A stretch of 49,619 bases of DNA from Fimbriimonadaceae bacterium (GCA_024710805.1 JANJUB010000090.1:1-49619); one strand, 5' to 3'; numbered from the stretch's first letter, positions 1-8,525 are shown. Notes: generated by a model not told the origin, from the letters alone. Program-made: numbers and translations.

Positions 1-531
1 CATCTGCTCGCTGTTTACGCCGTCGTTGATGTAGTACTCGCGGTGAACCGGATTGCCGGCCGCTTCGAGAACGTTGCAGAGCGTCGAACCGAAGGCGGCG
101 CCTCGGCCGGAGCCGATCGTGATCGGCCCGTTCGGGTTCACCGAGACGAACTCGACGTTGATCCGCTGAGGGTTCGGGTTGCTTTTGCCCGCCGCATGAG
201 CCAGTTGCTCACCTTCGGCGAGCAGCGGAGTCAGCCAGCCCGCGACATAGCCCGGCGTCAGTCGAAAGTTGATGAATCCCGGCCCGGCGACCTCGATGGA
301 TTCAAAAACTGAAACATCGGCAACCGCCTCCCGCACCATTTCGGCGAGTTCGCGCGGGTTCTTTCCGGCCGGCTTCGAGGCCACCAGCGCGAAGTTGGTC
401 GCGAAGTCGCCGTGGGCGGGATCTCTGGGGTCGGCGATCTCGGCGCGAGGAAGGCCCGACGGCAGACGCCCCTCGCGAACGAGTGCGTCGATGGCATGCT
501 GGAGCCGCTGGGTGAGATCGTGCCGAATCAC
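1..531 (-). CDS. argS: Arginyl-tRNA synthetase, N-terminal part (cut by left edge)
   Basis: Class I aminoacyl-tRNA synthetase that charges tRNA-Arg in the cytoplasm. The visible 177 residues hold the N-terminal additional domain and the start of the catalytic domain; the stretch INVEFVSVNPNGP followed by GRGAAFG is the typical ArgS nucleotide-binding entry. The start is a GTG at 531; a TGA lies in frame just upstream. The position of the HIGH signature reads T138-I-G-S141, so neither histidine is present (see findings). The KMSKS loop and anticodon-binding domain lie outside the window. secG ends 34 nt upstream on the same strand, so the two may be co-transcribed. Confidence 0.93.
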   Translation of the reverse strand, partial: MIRHDLTQRLQHAIDALVREGRLPSGLPRAEIADPRDPAHGDFATNFALVASKPAGKNPRELAEMVREAVADVSVFESIEVAGPGFINFRLTPGYVAGWLTPLLAEGEQLAHAAGKSNPNPQRINVEFVSVNPNGPITIGSGRGAAFGSTLCNVLEAAGNPVHREYYINDGVNSEQM

Positions 532-565
532 CCTAAGGTTGTACCCGCGACAGGTTCAATACGAC

Positions 566-805
566 TTACGATGGCAGGTTGTTGCCGACGACGTCGAGGA
601 TGATCGTGAGCACCATGAAGCCGATGCCCAGGCCAAGGGTGAGCCGAGAAATCAGGTCGTCGATGCTGGCTTTGCCCTTGAACGACGTGCGGATGCTTCC
701 ACCGCCCGACATGGCGTCGCCCTTACCCGTGGCAAACACGAGCAAAGCGAACAGCACCGCCACAGCGACGGCTAGACCAAACAGGATGTTGTAGAAGACC
801 AGCAC
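566..805 (-). CDS. secG: Protein translocase subunit SecG
   Basis: Small inner-membrane subunit of the SecYEG preprotein channel. The 79-residue product has two hydrophobic segments (about residues 3-24 and 51-72) joined by a glycine/serine-rich cytoplasmic loop containing MSGGGS, the SecG layout. The GTG at 805 was chosen because it leaves a hydrophobic N-terminus of normal SecG length; the reading frame stays open further upstream, but that part would be encoded by a G-rich repeat. A TATACT box ends 9 nt before the GTG and there is no ribosome site, which suggests a leaderless message. argS follows. Confidence 0.9.
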   Translation of the reverse strand: MLVFYNILFGLAVAVAVLFALLVFATGKGDAMSGGGSIRTSFKGKASIDDLISRLTLGLGIGFMVLTIILDVVGNNLPS

Positions 806-814
806 GGCTCGCGG

Positions 815-820
815 AGTATA
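815..820 (-). promoter_or_regulatory. Candidate -10 box of secG
   Basis: TATACT on the minus strand, 9 nt before the secG GTG. No Shine-Dalgarno sequence lies between, consistent with a leaderless transcript. Confidence 0.5.
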
Positions 821-830
821 CCCGTGAGCG

Positions 831-892
831 AACTCCCCCTCTCCGCGAGTGGCTCGTCTCGCGGGGAGGGGGTCGGGGGGTGGGGTCAAGCC
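831..892 (+). repeat. Hairpin plus G-tract repeat, copy A
   Basis: Inverted repeat with arms CCCCCTC-CCGCGAG and CTCGCGG-GAGGGGG, followed on the plus strand by a tail of four close G-runs (GGGGAGGGGGTCGGGGGG, then TGGGG). The arms and tail match the copy at 7732-7788 closely in the opposite orientation. This copy is the only one of the set that is not just downstream of a stop codon on its own strand. Confidence 0.75.
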
Positions 893-1002
893 AGATGTTA
901 CCGAGACCACGAGGCGCGGGTTGGCCGGTTGCCCTTCGCGCAGGGCCTCGTTCACTTCGTGACTCGAAACCTGCGCCTAACACGTGTAGCCTCAACCACT
1001 TT

Positions 1003-1053
1003 CCTCTCCACCCCCAACCCCCTCCTCTCACCGGAGTGAAAGGAGGGGGCTCG
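1003..1053 (-). repeat. Hairpin plus G-tract repeat, copy E
   Basis: Read on the minus strand it begins 3 nt after the asparaginase stop: an arm AGCCCCCTCC, a loop, then the complementary arm GGAGGGGG, then TTGGGGGTGG. It is most like the copy after pyrG at 25838-25888. Confidence 0.7.
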
Positions 1054-1056
1054 GAT

Positions 1057-2133
1057 TCAGAACGCGGCCACGAGGTCCTCGTGCCGGGGGCCGGCCTCGT
1101 CGCAAACCGCGTATCGTCCTCGCCCAAACATCACCACCCCCGCGTGGCGGCCCTTCGCGTCCAGCACATAGAACTGCAGGTTGAATCCCGGACGCCCCGA
1201 CTCATGCTGCAGTCGCTTCTCGGTGTTGGCCGCGACCCGCTTCAGAGCCGCGATGCCCGCATCCTTGGGATGCGCGCCGCGCCGAAGCTCCTCCACGATC
1301 AGGTAAGAACTCAGGTTGTAGAGGTTGGCTTCGCCCCGACCCGTCGAGCCCGCCGCGCCCACCGCGTTATCGACATAGAGCCCCGCGCCGAGGATGGGCG
1401 AGTCGCCTACGCGGCCGGGAATCTTGAAAGCGAGACCACTGGTCGTCGTCACGCCAGCGACGTCGCCCTTGTCGTTGATTCCGTTGCAGTTGATGGTTCC
1501 GTAATAGTGCTCGGGGTCGATCCAGCCGTCCTCGATCATCGACCGCGCCACCGCATCGCCGTCGCGCTTGGCAGGGTCCAGATAGTGGCCGGGGTCGGTG
1601 CGCCGCATCCATTCCAGCCACGCCCTGCGGGAAGCATCGGTGTTCAAGTCGGTTTCGATGGTGAACCCCATGCGGCGGGCGAACTCCCGCGCCCCGGGGC
1701 CAACCAAGAGGTGGTGGTCGGTGTGCTGCATCACGGCCCGGGCGACCAAACTCGGCGTCCGAACGCCCTCAAGACACGCGACGCCGCCCGCCCACTTCTT
1801 GCGTCCGTGCATCAGGCAGCTGTCGAGCTGGACAACGCCCTCGGCGTTCGGCAATCCGCCGTAGCCGACCGAGGTGTCCGCCGGATCGAGCTCGACGATG
1901 TTCACCCCCGCGACCAGCGCATCCAGCGCGTCGGTGCCACCGGTCATCATCCGAAAGGCGCGCTGGACGCACGTCTCGTTCGTGTCGTGCTTGACCGTGT
2001 TGCCGTTGCCCGAGGCGATGACGACGGGCTTGATCGACGACTGGGGAACCCAAATGTGGGGGAAGCTCTTGACGACCGGCGCGGCGGTGAGCCCCGCTGC
2101 GGTGGCAATGAGTTCGCGACGCGTGATGCTCAT
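1057..2133 (-). CDS. Exported N4-(beta-N-acetylglucosaminyl)-L-asparaginase (isoaspartyl peptidase/Ntn hydrolase family)
   Basis: An Ntn-hydrolase of the asparaginase-2 family, expected to hydrolyse the Asn-GlcNAc link of glycoasparagines. The 358-residue product starts with a twin-arginine-like signal (TRRELIATAAGL), so it is probably exported folded. The proenzyme cleavage point is expected before Thr213 in YYGT-INCNG; the later KIPGRVGDSPILGAGLYVDN and GAAGSTGRGE blocks match the substrate-binding part of human and Flavobacterium glycosylasparaginases. A TAAACT box lies 6 nt before the ATG. The gene is divergent from the photolyase gene. Natural substrate is not shown by the sequence. Confidence 0.9.
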   Translation of the reverse strand: MSITRRELIATAAGLTAAPVVKSFPHIWVPQSSIKPVVIASGNGNTVKHDTNETCVQRAFRMMTGGTDALDALVAGVNIVELDPADTSVGYGGLPNAEGVVQLDSCLMHGRKKWAGGVACLEGVRTPSLVARAVMQHTDHHLLVGPGAREFARRMGFTIETDLNTDASRRAWLEWMRRTDPGHYLDPAKRDGDAVARSMIEDGWIDPEHYYGTINCNGINDKGDVAGVTTTSGLAFKIPGRVGDSPILGAGLYVDNAVGAAGSTGRGEANLYNLSSYLIVEELRRGAHPKDAGIAALKRVAANTEKRLQHESGRPGFNLQFYVLDAKGRHAGVVMFGRGRYAVCDEAGPRHEDLVAAF

Positions 2134-2139
2134 GGCGCC

Positions 2140-2145
2140 AGTTTA
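2140..2145 (-). promoter_or_regulatory. Candidate -10 box of the asparaginase gene
   Basis: TAAACT on the minus strand, 6 nt before the ATG at 2133, without a ribosome-binding site between. Confidence 0.5.
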
Positions 2146-2178
2146 GCGGAATCCGAAATCTTCTTTGGCAGGGTCTCG

Positions 2179-2184
2179 TAGTTT
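2179..2184 (+). promoter_or_regulatory. Candidate -10 box of the photolyase gene
   Basis: TAGTTT 6 nt before the ATG at 2191 and no Shine-Dalgarno sequence. The box for the divergent asparaginase gene is only 33 bp away, so both promoters share a 57-bp region. Confidence 0.45.
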
Positions 2185-2190
2185 CCCGTT

Positions 2191-3597
2191 ATGGCTGCGA
2201 AAATGGCACTGGCTTGGATCCGCCGCGACCTACGGTTGTCGGATCACGCGGTGCTATCCGAGGCCACCGCCGCGGCCGATCAGACGGCGGTCCTGTTCGT
2301 CTTCGACACGAACATTCTCAACTGCCTGGAGCGCGACGATCGCCGCGTCACCTTCATTCGCAAGTCGCTGATCGAAGTGGATGAGGGGCTTCGCCGGGCG
2401 GGCTCGCGACTGATTGTGCGCATCGGCGATCCGCTCGTCATCGTGCCCGAAGTTGCCCGACAGCTCGGCGTGGATTCGGTCTACGCCGGGCGTGACTTTG
2501 AGCCGTACGCGATCGAGCGCGATGCCGACGTGGGCTGTCTGCTGAGCCGCCACGGCATCCGCTTCGAGCAGCCGTTGGATCACGTGATCCAAGGCGCGGA
2601 CGAACTGTTCAACCAGACCGGCGAGCCGTTCCGCGTGTTCACCCCCTACAGCAAGGCATGGTTGGCGCGATATCAACCGGAGATGGCCGCCGAGCGGGTG
2701 GTCGATCTGGGCAAGCTCGTGCCGGCCGACCAGCTCGAGGGGCATGGCCAGGCGTGGGATTGGGACGATATTGGGTTCGTCGAGAGCGACCTTTGGGTTC
2801 AGCCGGGCGAGTCCGGGGCGAAGCGCCAGTTCAGGGATTTCCTGCCCGCGATCGAGTCGTACGCCACCCTGCGCGATTTCCCCGCGCTGGAGGCGACCTC
2901 GGGTCTCAGCGTGCACCTGCGGTTCGGCACGCTCTCGATCCGCGAGTGCGTCCGTGAAGCCGTGGCTCGGCTGCCGCATTCGCAGAAGTGGCTGAGCGAG
3001 CTCATCTGGCGAGAGTTCTATTCGATGATTCTCGGACAGTTCCCGCATGTGGTCGAATCGACGTTCCAACCTGCGTACCGCGAACTGGAGTGGCCCGGCG
3101 ATCCCGCGCACTTCGAAGCTTGGAAGGAGGGTCGCACCGGCTACCCGATCGTCGACGCCGCGATGCGCTGCCTCAACGCGACGGGCTGGATGCACAATCG
3201 CCTGCGCATGGTGGTGGCCTCGTTCTTGACCAAGGACCTGCTCCTCGACTGGCGGCTCGGCGAGGCGTACTTCGCGCAGAAGCTGCTTGATTTCGAACTC
3301 GCCAGCAACAACGGCGGCTGGCAGTGGGCGGCCTCGACGGGCGTCGACGCCCAACCGTACTTCCGCATCTTCAACCCAATTCTGCAGTCGAAGAAGTTCG
3401 ATCCCGACGGCGTGTTCATCCGTCGCTGGTGCCCGGAACTGGCGTCGCTAAAGAACGAGTGGATTCACTGCCCATCCGAGGCGCCGATGTTCAACCAGAT
3501 GGACGCGGGTTGTGAGATCGGGGTCCACTACCCCGCGCCGATTGTCCGTCACGCGGAGCAGAAAGAGCGCGCGGTGGCCTTGCTTGCGCGAGGGTAG
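2191..3597 (+). CDS. phrB: Deoxyribodipyrimidine photolyase (class I CPD photolyase)
   Basis: Light-dependent repair of cyclobutane pyrimidine dimers. The 468-residue protein has the normal length and order: an N-terminal alpha/beta antenna domain beginning ALAWIRRDLRLSDH, then a C-terminal helical FAD-binding domain from about residue 200 with ELIWREFY, the WMHNRLRMVVASFLTKDLL block and NNGGWQWAASTGVDAQPYFR near residues 371-390. These match the FAD and dimer-binding signatures of CPD photolyases rather than (6-4) enzymes. It stands alone, divergent from the asparaginase gene. Confidence 0.95.
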   Translation: MAAKMALAWIRRDLRLSDHAVLSEATAAADQTAVLFVFDTNILNCLERDDRRVTFIRKSLIEVDEGLRRAGSRLIVRIGDPLVIVPEVARQLGVDSVYAGRDFEPYAIERDADVGCLLSRHGIRFEQPLDHVIQGADELFNQTGEPFRVFTPYSKAWLARYQPEMAAERVVDLGKLVPADQLEGHGQAWDWDDIGFVESDLWVQPGESGAKRQFRDFLPAIESYATLRDFPALEATSGLSVHLRFGTLSIRECVREAVARLPHSQKWLSELIWREFYSMILGQFPHVVESTFQPAYRELEWPGDPAHFEAWKEGRTGYPIVDAAMRCLNATGWMHNRLRMVVASFLTKDLLLDWRLGEAYFAQKLLDFELASNNGGWQWAASTGVDAQPYFRIFNPILQSKKFDPDGVFIRRWCPELASLKNEWIHCPSEAPMFNQMDAGCEIGVHYPAPIVRHAEQKERAVALLARG

Positions 3598-3788
3598 GTC
3601 TACCGCCTTCCGCTTAGGCGCGTGAGCGCAAGTGAACTGGAATGGGATGGCGTTAAAGCACGTTGGTGGCTTACCAGGTCTTCCTGATGTCCCAAAAAAT
3701 GACGACACCGGCCATGACTGGTATCAAAGGGGGGCGGGTTACACTCAATACCTCAGGGATCAGCCGTTGAGCCCCGGAGTGTCTGTCC

Positions 3789-6548
3789 ATGAAAGCCCTA
3801 GTCGTGTTCGCTTGTATTGCCAGTCTCGCCGCATCCAGTCTCGGCCAAGATACGTTCTCGTGGCGCTACTATCGGCCCGGCAACACCGGCATTCAGGGCG
3901 ACATTTGCGAAGCGCTCTGGGTCGGACCCGATGGGAACCCGTGGATTAGCGGTTACGATGCCGGGTTTGAAGAAGGGGGAATCGCAAAGTTCATCCAGTC
4001 TGAGAATCGATGGCAGAACCTCTCGAACGTGGATTATCCCGTCATCGGGCACCCCGAAAACACAGGAACCGCCCGGATTTCCGACATCGATATCGATGCC
4101 AACGGAAACATGTGGATGGCGACCGGAACAGGCGGCCTTTTCTACAACCCGTCCGCGGGTCCCAGTTCGCTTCGGCGGTTCGGAGCTGACAACTCCCTGA
4201 TACCCGGCGGGTGGAACCGCGGGGTCGAGGTCGCGCCCGACGGCACGGTGTGGTTCTCGTCATACAGCACGGTCTGGGGTTCAGGTGGCGTCGCGAGATA
4301 CACGCCGGCCACAAATCAATGGCTGGTGTTCGAGTCTTATGGCGGGGGGCCGCTGGCCATCCAGCCCAAACCCGGCAGCGGCTACTACGTCTGGACCATG
4401 CTCGGTCCCGAAGTTGCTCGCTTCGACAGCTCGACCGCGACTTGGACGGTGCTTCCCAAGGTCAACGACAACCCGAGCCATCTCATCGGAAACAACCTGA
4501 CCGATTCAGCGGGCAACACTTGGATGTACAAGTGGACCGATGCGACGATGAATGAGATCCGCTTGGACCTTCGTCGGCCCAATGGCACTTGGGCGAACGT
4601 GCCCCATGCCCCGTTCGATGTTCCCTTCAACAGCGCTCAGGGGCTCCGGACGATCGCACCGAATCAGGCGCTCGTCGTCGATGGCGGGGGAACGGCGTAT
4701 CGGTTCAATGGCACCAGCTGGATCTCGCTAGGCTGGTGGCAGAACACGTCGTGGAACTACGACATCGATCAAGATGCGAATGGCAACGTGTGGGTGTGCG
4801 GCATCGGCGGAGCCGCGAGGCGCGATGCGGTGACCGGCGTGTGGCAGCGCTATCGTCTTACGAACACGAGTCAGTTCGATTCGTTTAACAACGACCTCAC
4901 GTTGGGAGCAGACGGCACGATGTACGCGACGGCCAACGCAGGTCCCGGTTACGGCGGCATGGTGAAGTTCGACGGCCAGCGCTGGGTGGGCTTCAACAAC
5001 CACCACTACGGCTTGGGTATCGACTGGCCGTTCCCGACCGACAACAGCGAGCGGGTGTACAAGCGCCCTTCCAACGGAGAGTTGGTCGTCAACCCGATGT
5101 TCAACGGCCTGCATAGGTTTGACGGCACTAGCTGGTTCAACCTCAACGTGGGGACCGACTCAGTCGATGACATCGTCGAGGACTCACTTGGCCGGCTGTG
5201 GGTGACCTACTACGGCAACCTGAAGTTCCTGTCTGGAAGCGGTTGGGTCCAAGTCGCGAACGACATCCTCGGCGACAAGCTAAGAAGTGATCCGAGTCGA
5301 CCGGGGACGGTGGTAGCTATGGGCTGGACGAGCATCATCCGGACGGACGGCTTGACGACCCGCACATGGACCATTGAAGACTTTCCGATGCTTGACCCCC
5401 AGAGCGATCAGTTCAAAGGCATCGCGGTCGCGGAAAACGGGATTCTGTGGATCGGTGCCTACACCGTCAATCTGCCCGACAACAGCGTGATCATCAAGCT
5501 GAACATGAATAGTGGCGCCTACACGACCTACCGAGAGAGCCAAGGGTGGCCCTTCCCCGGCGAGTATGCCATGCCCCTCGCGGCGACGCCCGACGGCAAG
5601 GTCTGGATGCAATACGACTCGGACTACTTGGTTGCCCAGCGCGGCATGTTCTGGTTCGACGGCACGAACGTCGGCGTGTTCCCGGCTCCGTCGGGCGGCG
5701 AGCCGCAATGGGGCGGGCTTCCGCATGCGGCAATCTACGATCTCGAGGTCCGGCCCGTCACTTCCGGCTATGAGCTTTGGATGAGCTGCGCCAGCCGAGG
5801 CATTGCCGTTTTGAAAGTGATCAACGCCCAACAGACCCCGGCGATCACAACGATCTCTCCCACCAACGTTGTCGCCAATCAAGGCAACTTCACACTCACG
5901 GTGAACGGTTCGAACTTCGTGAGCGGCACATCTACGGTCCGCTGGAACGGCGTCGCCCAACCGACAACCTTTGTCAGCACAACGCAACTCACCGCTACCA
6001 TCGCGAACTCGACGAACCAGACGATCGCCTTGATCCCGATCACGGTGGCCAACGGAACCCTGGTCTCCAACTCGGTGAACCTGCGAGTTCGAGGAACGGT
6101 CAGTCCGGTTTCATTCGCCGTACCGAAGGGTGGAATTTTGGCCGGTGGCCTTCCCGAGCTCCAAGCGAGCGACGATCTTCGGCTCCGTGTTCGACCGGAC
6201 TTCTCGGGCGCGCGCCTCGATCCGAACATCGTGATCGAAGGCGCCTTCCCGGCGCCCGTGGCCGCGCCGTCGGAGCTTCACTTTAAGGTAGAGCTGAACG
6301 CAACTCAGGGTCCCAATGCGCTGAAGGTACAAGGCTTCGATTACGTGAGCAACGATTGGGTCGATCTCGTGACGACGACGACGAGCATGATCGACACAAC
6401 GTATGTTCATGCGATCACTTCCAATGCGAGCCGATACGTGTCGGGCGGCCAAATGAAGATGCGGGTTTGGGTTCGAGCCCTGGGGACGAATGGCTCGCGC
6501 GGTTGGGAGACCCAAGTCGACCGGATGTTCATTGAAGTTCACCCCTGA
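3789..6548 (+). CDS. Large secreted protein: beta-propeller-like repeats, TIG domain and shared C-terminal module
   Basis: 919 residues with a cleavable signal peptide (MKALVVFACIASLAASSLGQ). Residues about 40-660 contain recurring strands such as GNMWMATGTGGLFYN, GTVWFSSYS, GNVWVCGIGGAARRD and RLWVTYYG, the pattern of two-component-regulator-propeller repeats. Residues about 684-765 form an IPT/TIG immunoglobulin-like domain (ITTISPTNVV, FTLTVNGSNFV). The last ~145 residues from VPKGGILAGG resemble the end of the secreted protein at 46087-47451. Probably extracellular or cell-surface; no enzyme motif is visible. A GGAG lies 9 nt before the ATG. Confidence 0.8.
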   Translation: MKALVVFACIASLAASSLGQDTFSWRYYRPGNTGIQGDICEALWVGPDGNPWISGYDAGFEEGGIAKFIQSENRWQNLSNVDYPVIGHPENTGTARISDIDIDANGNMWMATGTGGLFYNPSAGPSSLRRFGADNSLIPGGWNRGVEVAPDGTVWFSSYSTVWGSGGVARYTPATNQWLVFESYGGGPLAIQPKPGSGYYVWTMLGPEVARFDSSTATWTVLPKVNDNPSHLIGNNLTDSAGNTWMYKWTDATMNEIRLDLRRPNGTWANVPHAPFDVPFNSAQGLRTIAPNQALVVDGGGTAYRFNGTSWISLGWWQNTSWNYDIDQDANGNVWVCGIGGAARRDAVTGVWQRYRLTNTSQFDSFNNDLTLGADGTMYATANAGPGYGGMVKFDGQRWVGFNNHHYGLGIDWPFPTDNSERVYKRPSNGELVVNPMFNGLHRFDGTSWFNLNVGTDSVDDIVEDSLGRLWVTYYGNLKFLSGSGWVQVANDILGDKLRSDPSRPGTVVAMGWTSIIRTDGLTTRTWTIEDFPMLDPQSDQFKGIAVAENGILWIGAYTVNLPDNSVIIKLNMNSGAYTTYRESQGWPFPGEYAMPLAATPDGKVWMQYDSDYLVAQRGMFWFDGTNVGVFPAPSGGEPQWGGLPHAAIYDLEVRPVTSGYELWMSCASRGIAVLKVINAQQTPAITTISPTNVVANQGNFTLTVNGSNFVSGTSTVRWNGVAQPTTFVSTTQLTATIANSTNQTIALIPITVANGTLVSNSVNLRVRGTVSPVSFAVPKGGILAGGLPELQASDDLRLRVRPDFSGARLDPNIVIEGAFPAPVAAPSELHFKVELNATQGPNALKVQGFDYVSNDWVDLVTTTTSMIDTTYVHAITSNASRYVSGGQMKMRVWVRALGTNGSRGWETQVDRMFIEVHP

Positions 6549-6565
6549 CGCTGCGAGTGTATTCT

Positions 6566-6632
6566 GCATCCTTCCCCTGGCAGGGGAAGGCCTGTGAGCG
6601 CAGCGAACAGGGATGGGGTGGGTGTTCAAATC
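6566..6632 (+). repeat. Hairpin plus G-tract repeat, diverged copy F
   Basis: Starts about 18 nt after the stop of the 919-residue gene: hairpin CCTTCCCCT/AGGGGAAGG, a second stretch, then GGGATGGGGTGGG. Same layout as the other post-stop repeats but with different stem sequence. A further hairpin CTCTTCGCG/CGCGAAGAG follows at about 6643-6666. Confidence 0.5.
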
Positions 6633-6698
6633 TCCACCCCACCTCTTCGCGCATGAACGCGAAGAGCCCCTGCAACTGGAGGATTCAGACTGGTTCGC

Positions 6699-6704
6699 TA
6701 CAAT
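6699..6704 (+). promoter_or_regulatory. Candidate -10 box of dus
   Basis: TACAAT 8 nt before the ATG at 6713; no ribosome-binding site between. Confidence 0.5.
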
Positions 6705-6712
6705 TGACTCGG

Positions 6713-7672
6713 ATGCTCGATCCCAATCGCCCCGCGCTGGTCCTCGCCCCGATGGACGGCATCACTGACGCCCCGATGCGGGCGCTACAGGGACTGAGCG
6801 GCGCGTTCACCTACGCGGTATCCGAGTTCATCCGGGTGAGCGGCGAGCCGCTCCCGAGAAAGGTCTTTCTGCGCGAGGTGCCCGAACTCGCCCACGGCGG
6901 GTTGACGCCGACCGGGCTACCGGTTCAGGTGCAGATCCTTGGCGGCGACCCCGAACCGATGTCCGTGTCGGCGGCGAATGCGGTCCGCGCGGGCGCGACC
7001 GCGATCGACATCAACTTCGGCTGCCCGGCCCCTACCGTGAACCGCAACGACGGCGGCGCATCGCTGCTTCGTTACCCCTGCCGCATCCGCGAGATTGTCG
7101 CCGCGGTGAGGGAGTCGGTTCCCGCCGAGATTCCCGTGTCGGCGAAGCTGCGCCTTGGCTGGGATACGACCGATGCGATCTACGAGAACGCGGCGATGGC
7201 CGCCGAAGGCGGAGCTTCGTGGCTCACGATCCACGCCCGGACGCGGGTGCAGAGCTACCAGCCCCCGGTGTACTGGGAGCCCATCCGGCAGGTGCGCGAG
7301 TCACTCGGACTGCCGGTGATCGCAAACGGCGACATCTGGACCCTAGACGACTTTCATCGCTGCCGGGAAATCACGGGCTGCCAGCACTTCATGCTCGGCA
7401 GATCGGCCTTGGCAAACCCGTCGCTACCGGTCTTGATCGCGAAGGAACTTGGCATCGCCCGCGAGGATGCTTCGTCAGAAGTCGATTGGGAGCGGCTCTT
7501 TCGCACGCTGCTGGCGTATGCGGAAGCGTACGGCGATCGGATCAAGCCGCGGTCGCTCATGCGGCTAAAACAATGGCTCAAGATCGCCCACAACCACGGC
7601 AACTTTACGCAGTTCAATGTGCTGAAGCACGCGGAATCGGTGGAGCAGTTCTTCGAGTTGCTTGCTGCCTAG
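6713..7672 (+). CDS. tRNA-dihydrouridine synthase, DusC-like
   Basis: FMN enzyme that reduces uridine in the tRNA D-loop. The 319-residue product begins with LAPMDGITDAPMR, has the catalytic cysteine in INFGCPAPTVNRNDGGASLL, the FMN/phosphate elements VSAKLRLGWD, WLTIHARTR, VIANGDIW and MLGRSAL, and a helical C-terminal domain with RLKQWLKIAHNHGNF. The overall pattern, including TEF/SEFIRV near the start and KQWL near the end, resembles E. coli DusC (U16) more than DusA or DusB. The ATG at 6713 was chosen over an upstream in-frame ATG at 6557 because the upstream part is repeat-derived and the family starts at this position. Confidence 0.88.
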   Translation: MLDPNRPALVLAPMDGITDAPMRALQGLSGAFTYAVSEFIRVSGEPLPRKVFLREVPELAHGGLTPTGLPVQVQILGGDPEPMSVSAANAVRAGATAIDINFGCPAPTVNRNDGGASLLRYPCRIREIVAAVRESVPAEIPVSAKLRLGWDTTDAIYENAAMAAEGGASWLTIHARTRVQSYQPPVYWEPIRQVRESLGLPVIANGDIWTLDDFHRCREITGCQHFMLGRSALANPSLPVLIAKELGIAREDASSEVDWERLFRTLLAYAEAYGDRIKPRSLMRLKQWLKIAHNHGNFTQFNVLKHAESVEQFFELLAA

Positions 7673-7692
7673 CGACGTCCGAAACCTAACGT

Positions 7693-7717
7693 GGGGCAGG
7701 GATGCCTCGTGCCCTGC
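7693..7717 (+). repeat. Short GGCAGGG hairpin, copy 1
   Basis: GGGGCAGGG, a short spacer ATGCCTCGT, then GCCCTGC. The same spacer logic with changed but still complementary arms occurs at 24712-24735 and, inverted, at 25699-25726. Confidence 0.5.
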
Positions 7718-7731
7718 AAAAGCGATCCGCT

Positions 7732-7788
7732 TCTCCCCACCCCCCCAACCCCCTCCCCGCGAGACGATCATTCGCGGAGAGGGGGAGC
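7732..7788 (-). repeat. Hairpin plus G-tract repeat, copy B
   Basis: On the minus strand: arm CCCCCTCTCCGCGA, short loop, arm TCTCGCGGGGAGGGGG, then GGTTGGGGGGGG and TGGGG. It overlaps the last codons and stop of the HAD phosphatase gene, so the repeat supplies the C-terminal residues APPLRE. Confidence 0.8.
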
Positions 7789-8322
7789 CAGCACATAGTC
7801 AACCGCTTCCACCAGCGTCGGGAAGACCGCCTCGGGCGGATAGTTCCAACCGCTGCCGTCTTCTTCTGGGGGTGTTACGCCAGTGTGCACAAGCAGCGGG
7901 CGGCATCCTGCGCGGGCGCCGGCTTCGATGTCCGTCCACTTGTCGCCGATCATGAACGCACCGGCTGGGTCGAAGCCAAACTCCTCGCCGGCAGCGAGGA
8001 TCATGCCCGGCGACGGCTTGCGCCACGGGTGCTTGTCGCGGTCGTGCCAGGTGCAGTAGTAGAACTTCCGAACTTCAAAGCCGCGAGCCCGCAGAGGGGC
8101 CTGGATGGCTTCGGTGATTCGGTCGAGTTCGGCCTGCGTGGTGATGCCGAGTGCGACCCCTTGCTGATTCGAGACGACGTAGATCTCGAATCCCGCGTGA
8201 TGCAGCCGCTCCAGGCAGTCAACGGTATACGGGAAGATCTCAAGTTGCTCGAGTTTCGCAAGATAGGGCGTGATGTCGCGGTTCAGCACGCCATCGCGGT
8301 CGATAAAGATCGGCTTTCTCAT
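7768..8322 (-). CDS. HAD-IIIA phosphatase, D,D-heptose 1,7-bisphosphate phosphatase (GmhB)/HisB-N type
   Basis: A 184-residue HAD phosphatase. Motif I is FIDRDGVLNRD (Asp8 nucleophile, Asp10 acid/base), motif II VVSNQQGV, then RKPSPGM and motif IV GDKWTDIEAG. This is the pattern of GmhB and the HisB phosphatase domain, acting on sugar or histidinol phosphates. The zinc loop seems reduced: YYCTWHDRDKHPWRKP keeps one Cys and two His but lacks the usual later Cys pair. The last residues are read from a G-rich repeat. No heptose or histidine genes are nearby, so the substrate is open. Confidence 0.82.
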   Translation of the reverse strand: MRKPIFIDRDGVLNRDITPYLAKLEQLEIFPYTVDCLERLHHAGFEIYVVSNQQGVALGITTQAELDRITEAIQAPLRARGFEVRKFYYCTWHDRDKHPWRKPSPGMILAAGEEFGFDPAGAFMIGDKWTDIEAGARAGCRPLLVHTGVTPPEEDGSGWNYPPEAVFPTLVEAVDYVLAPPLRE

Positions 8323-8454
8323 ATCTCAGCGTCCTCGGTGCATTTGTAGCCGCCGGATGCCATTGTGCCGGCGTGAACTTTGCGCTAAGTCAGGATCAGC
8401 GAGGGTACGACACATCCCTCGCCCACAACAAATGCGATGGTAGAAATCACGAAG

Positions 8455-8520
8455 TGACCTCTCGAGCTCACCCGAGCCAACGCGCGCCAAACCGTGCCAA
8501 TCCGAGCAAACCCGAAACCA
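8455..8520 (-). repeat. Degenerate TTGGCTCGGGT microrepeat
   Basis: Between the MFS and HAD genes, the minus strand reads a run of related units (TTTGCTCGGATTGGC, TTGGCTCGGGTGAGCTCG). A close match, TTGGCTCGGGTTAGCTCGG, lies at 24474-24498. Nothing else is visible in 8323-8525. Confidence 0.4.
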
Positions 8521-8525
8521 AGATT

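Noticed and set aside
880-2181. 433-residue open frame antisense to the asparaginase
   Set aside because: Shadow of a gene with a clear family assignment; no start signals.
6557-6712. 52-residue N-terminal extension of the dihydrouridine synthase
   Set aside because: It is encoded by a repeat region, resembles no Dus N-terminus, and a -10 box lies between it and the conserved start.
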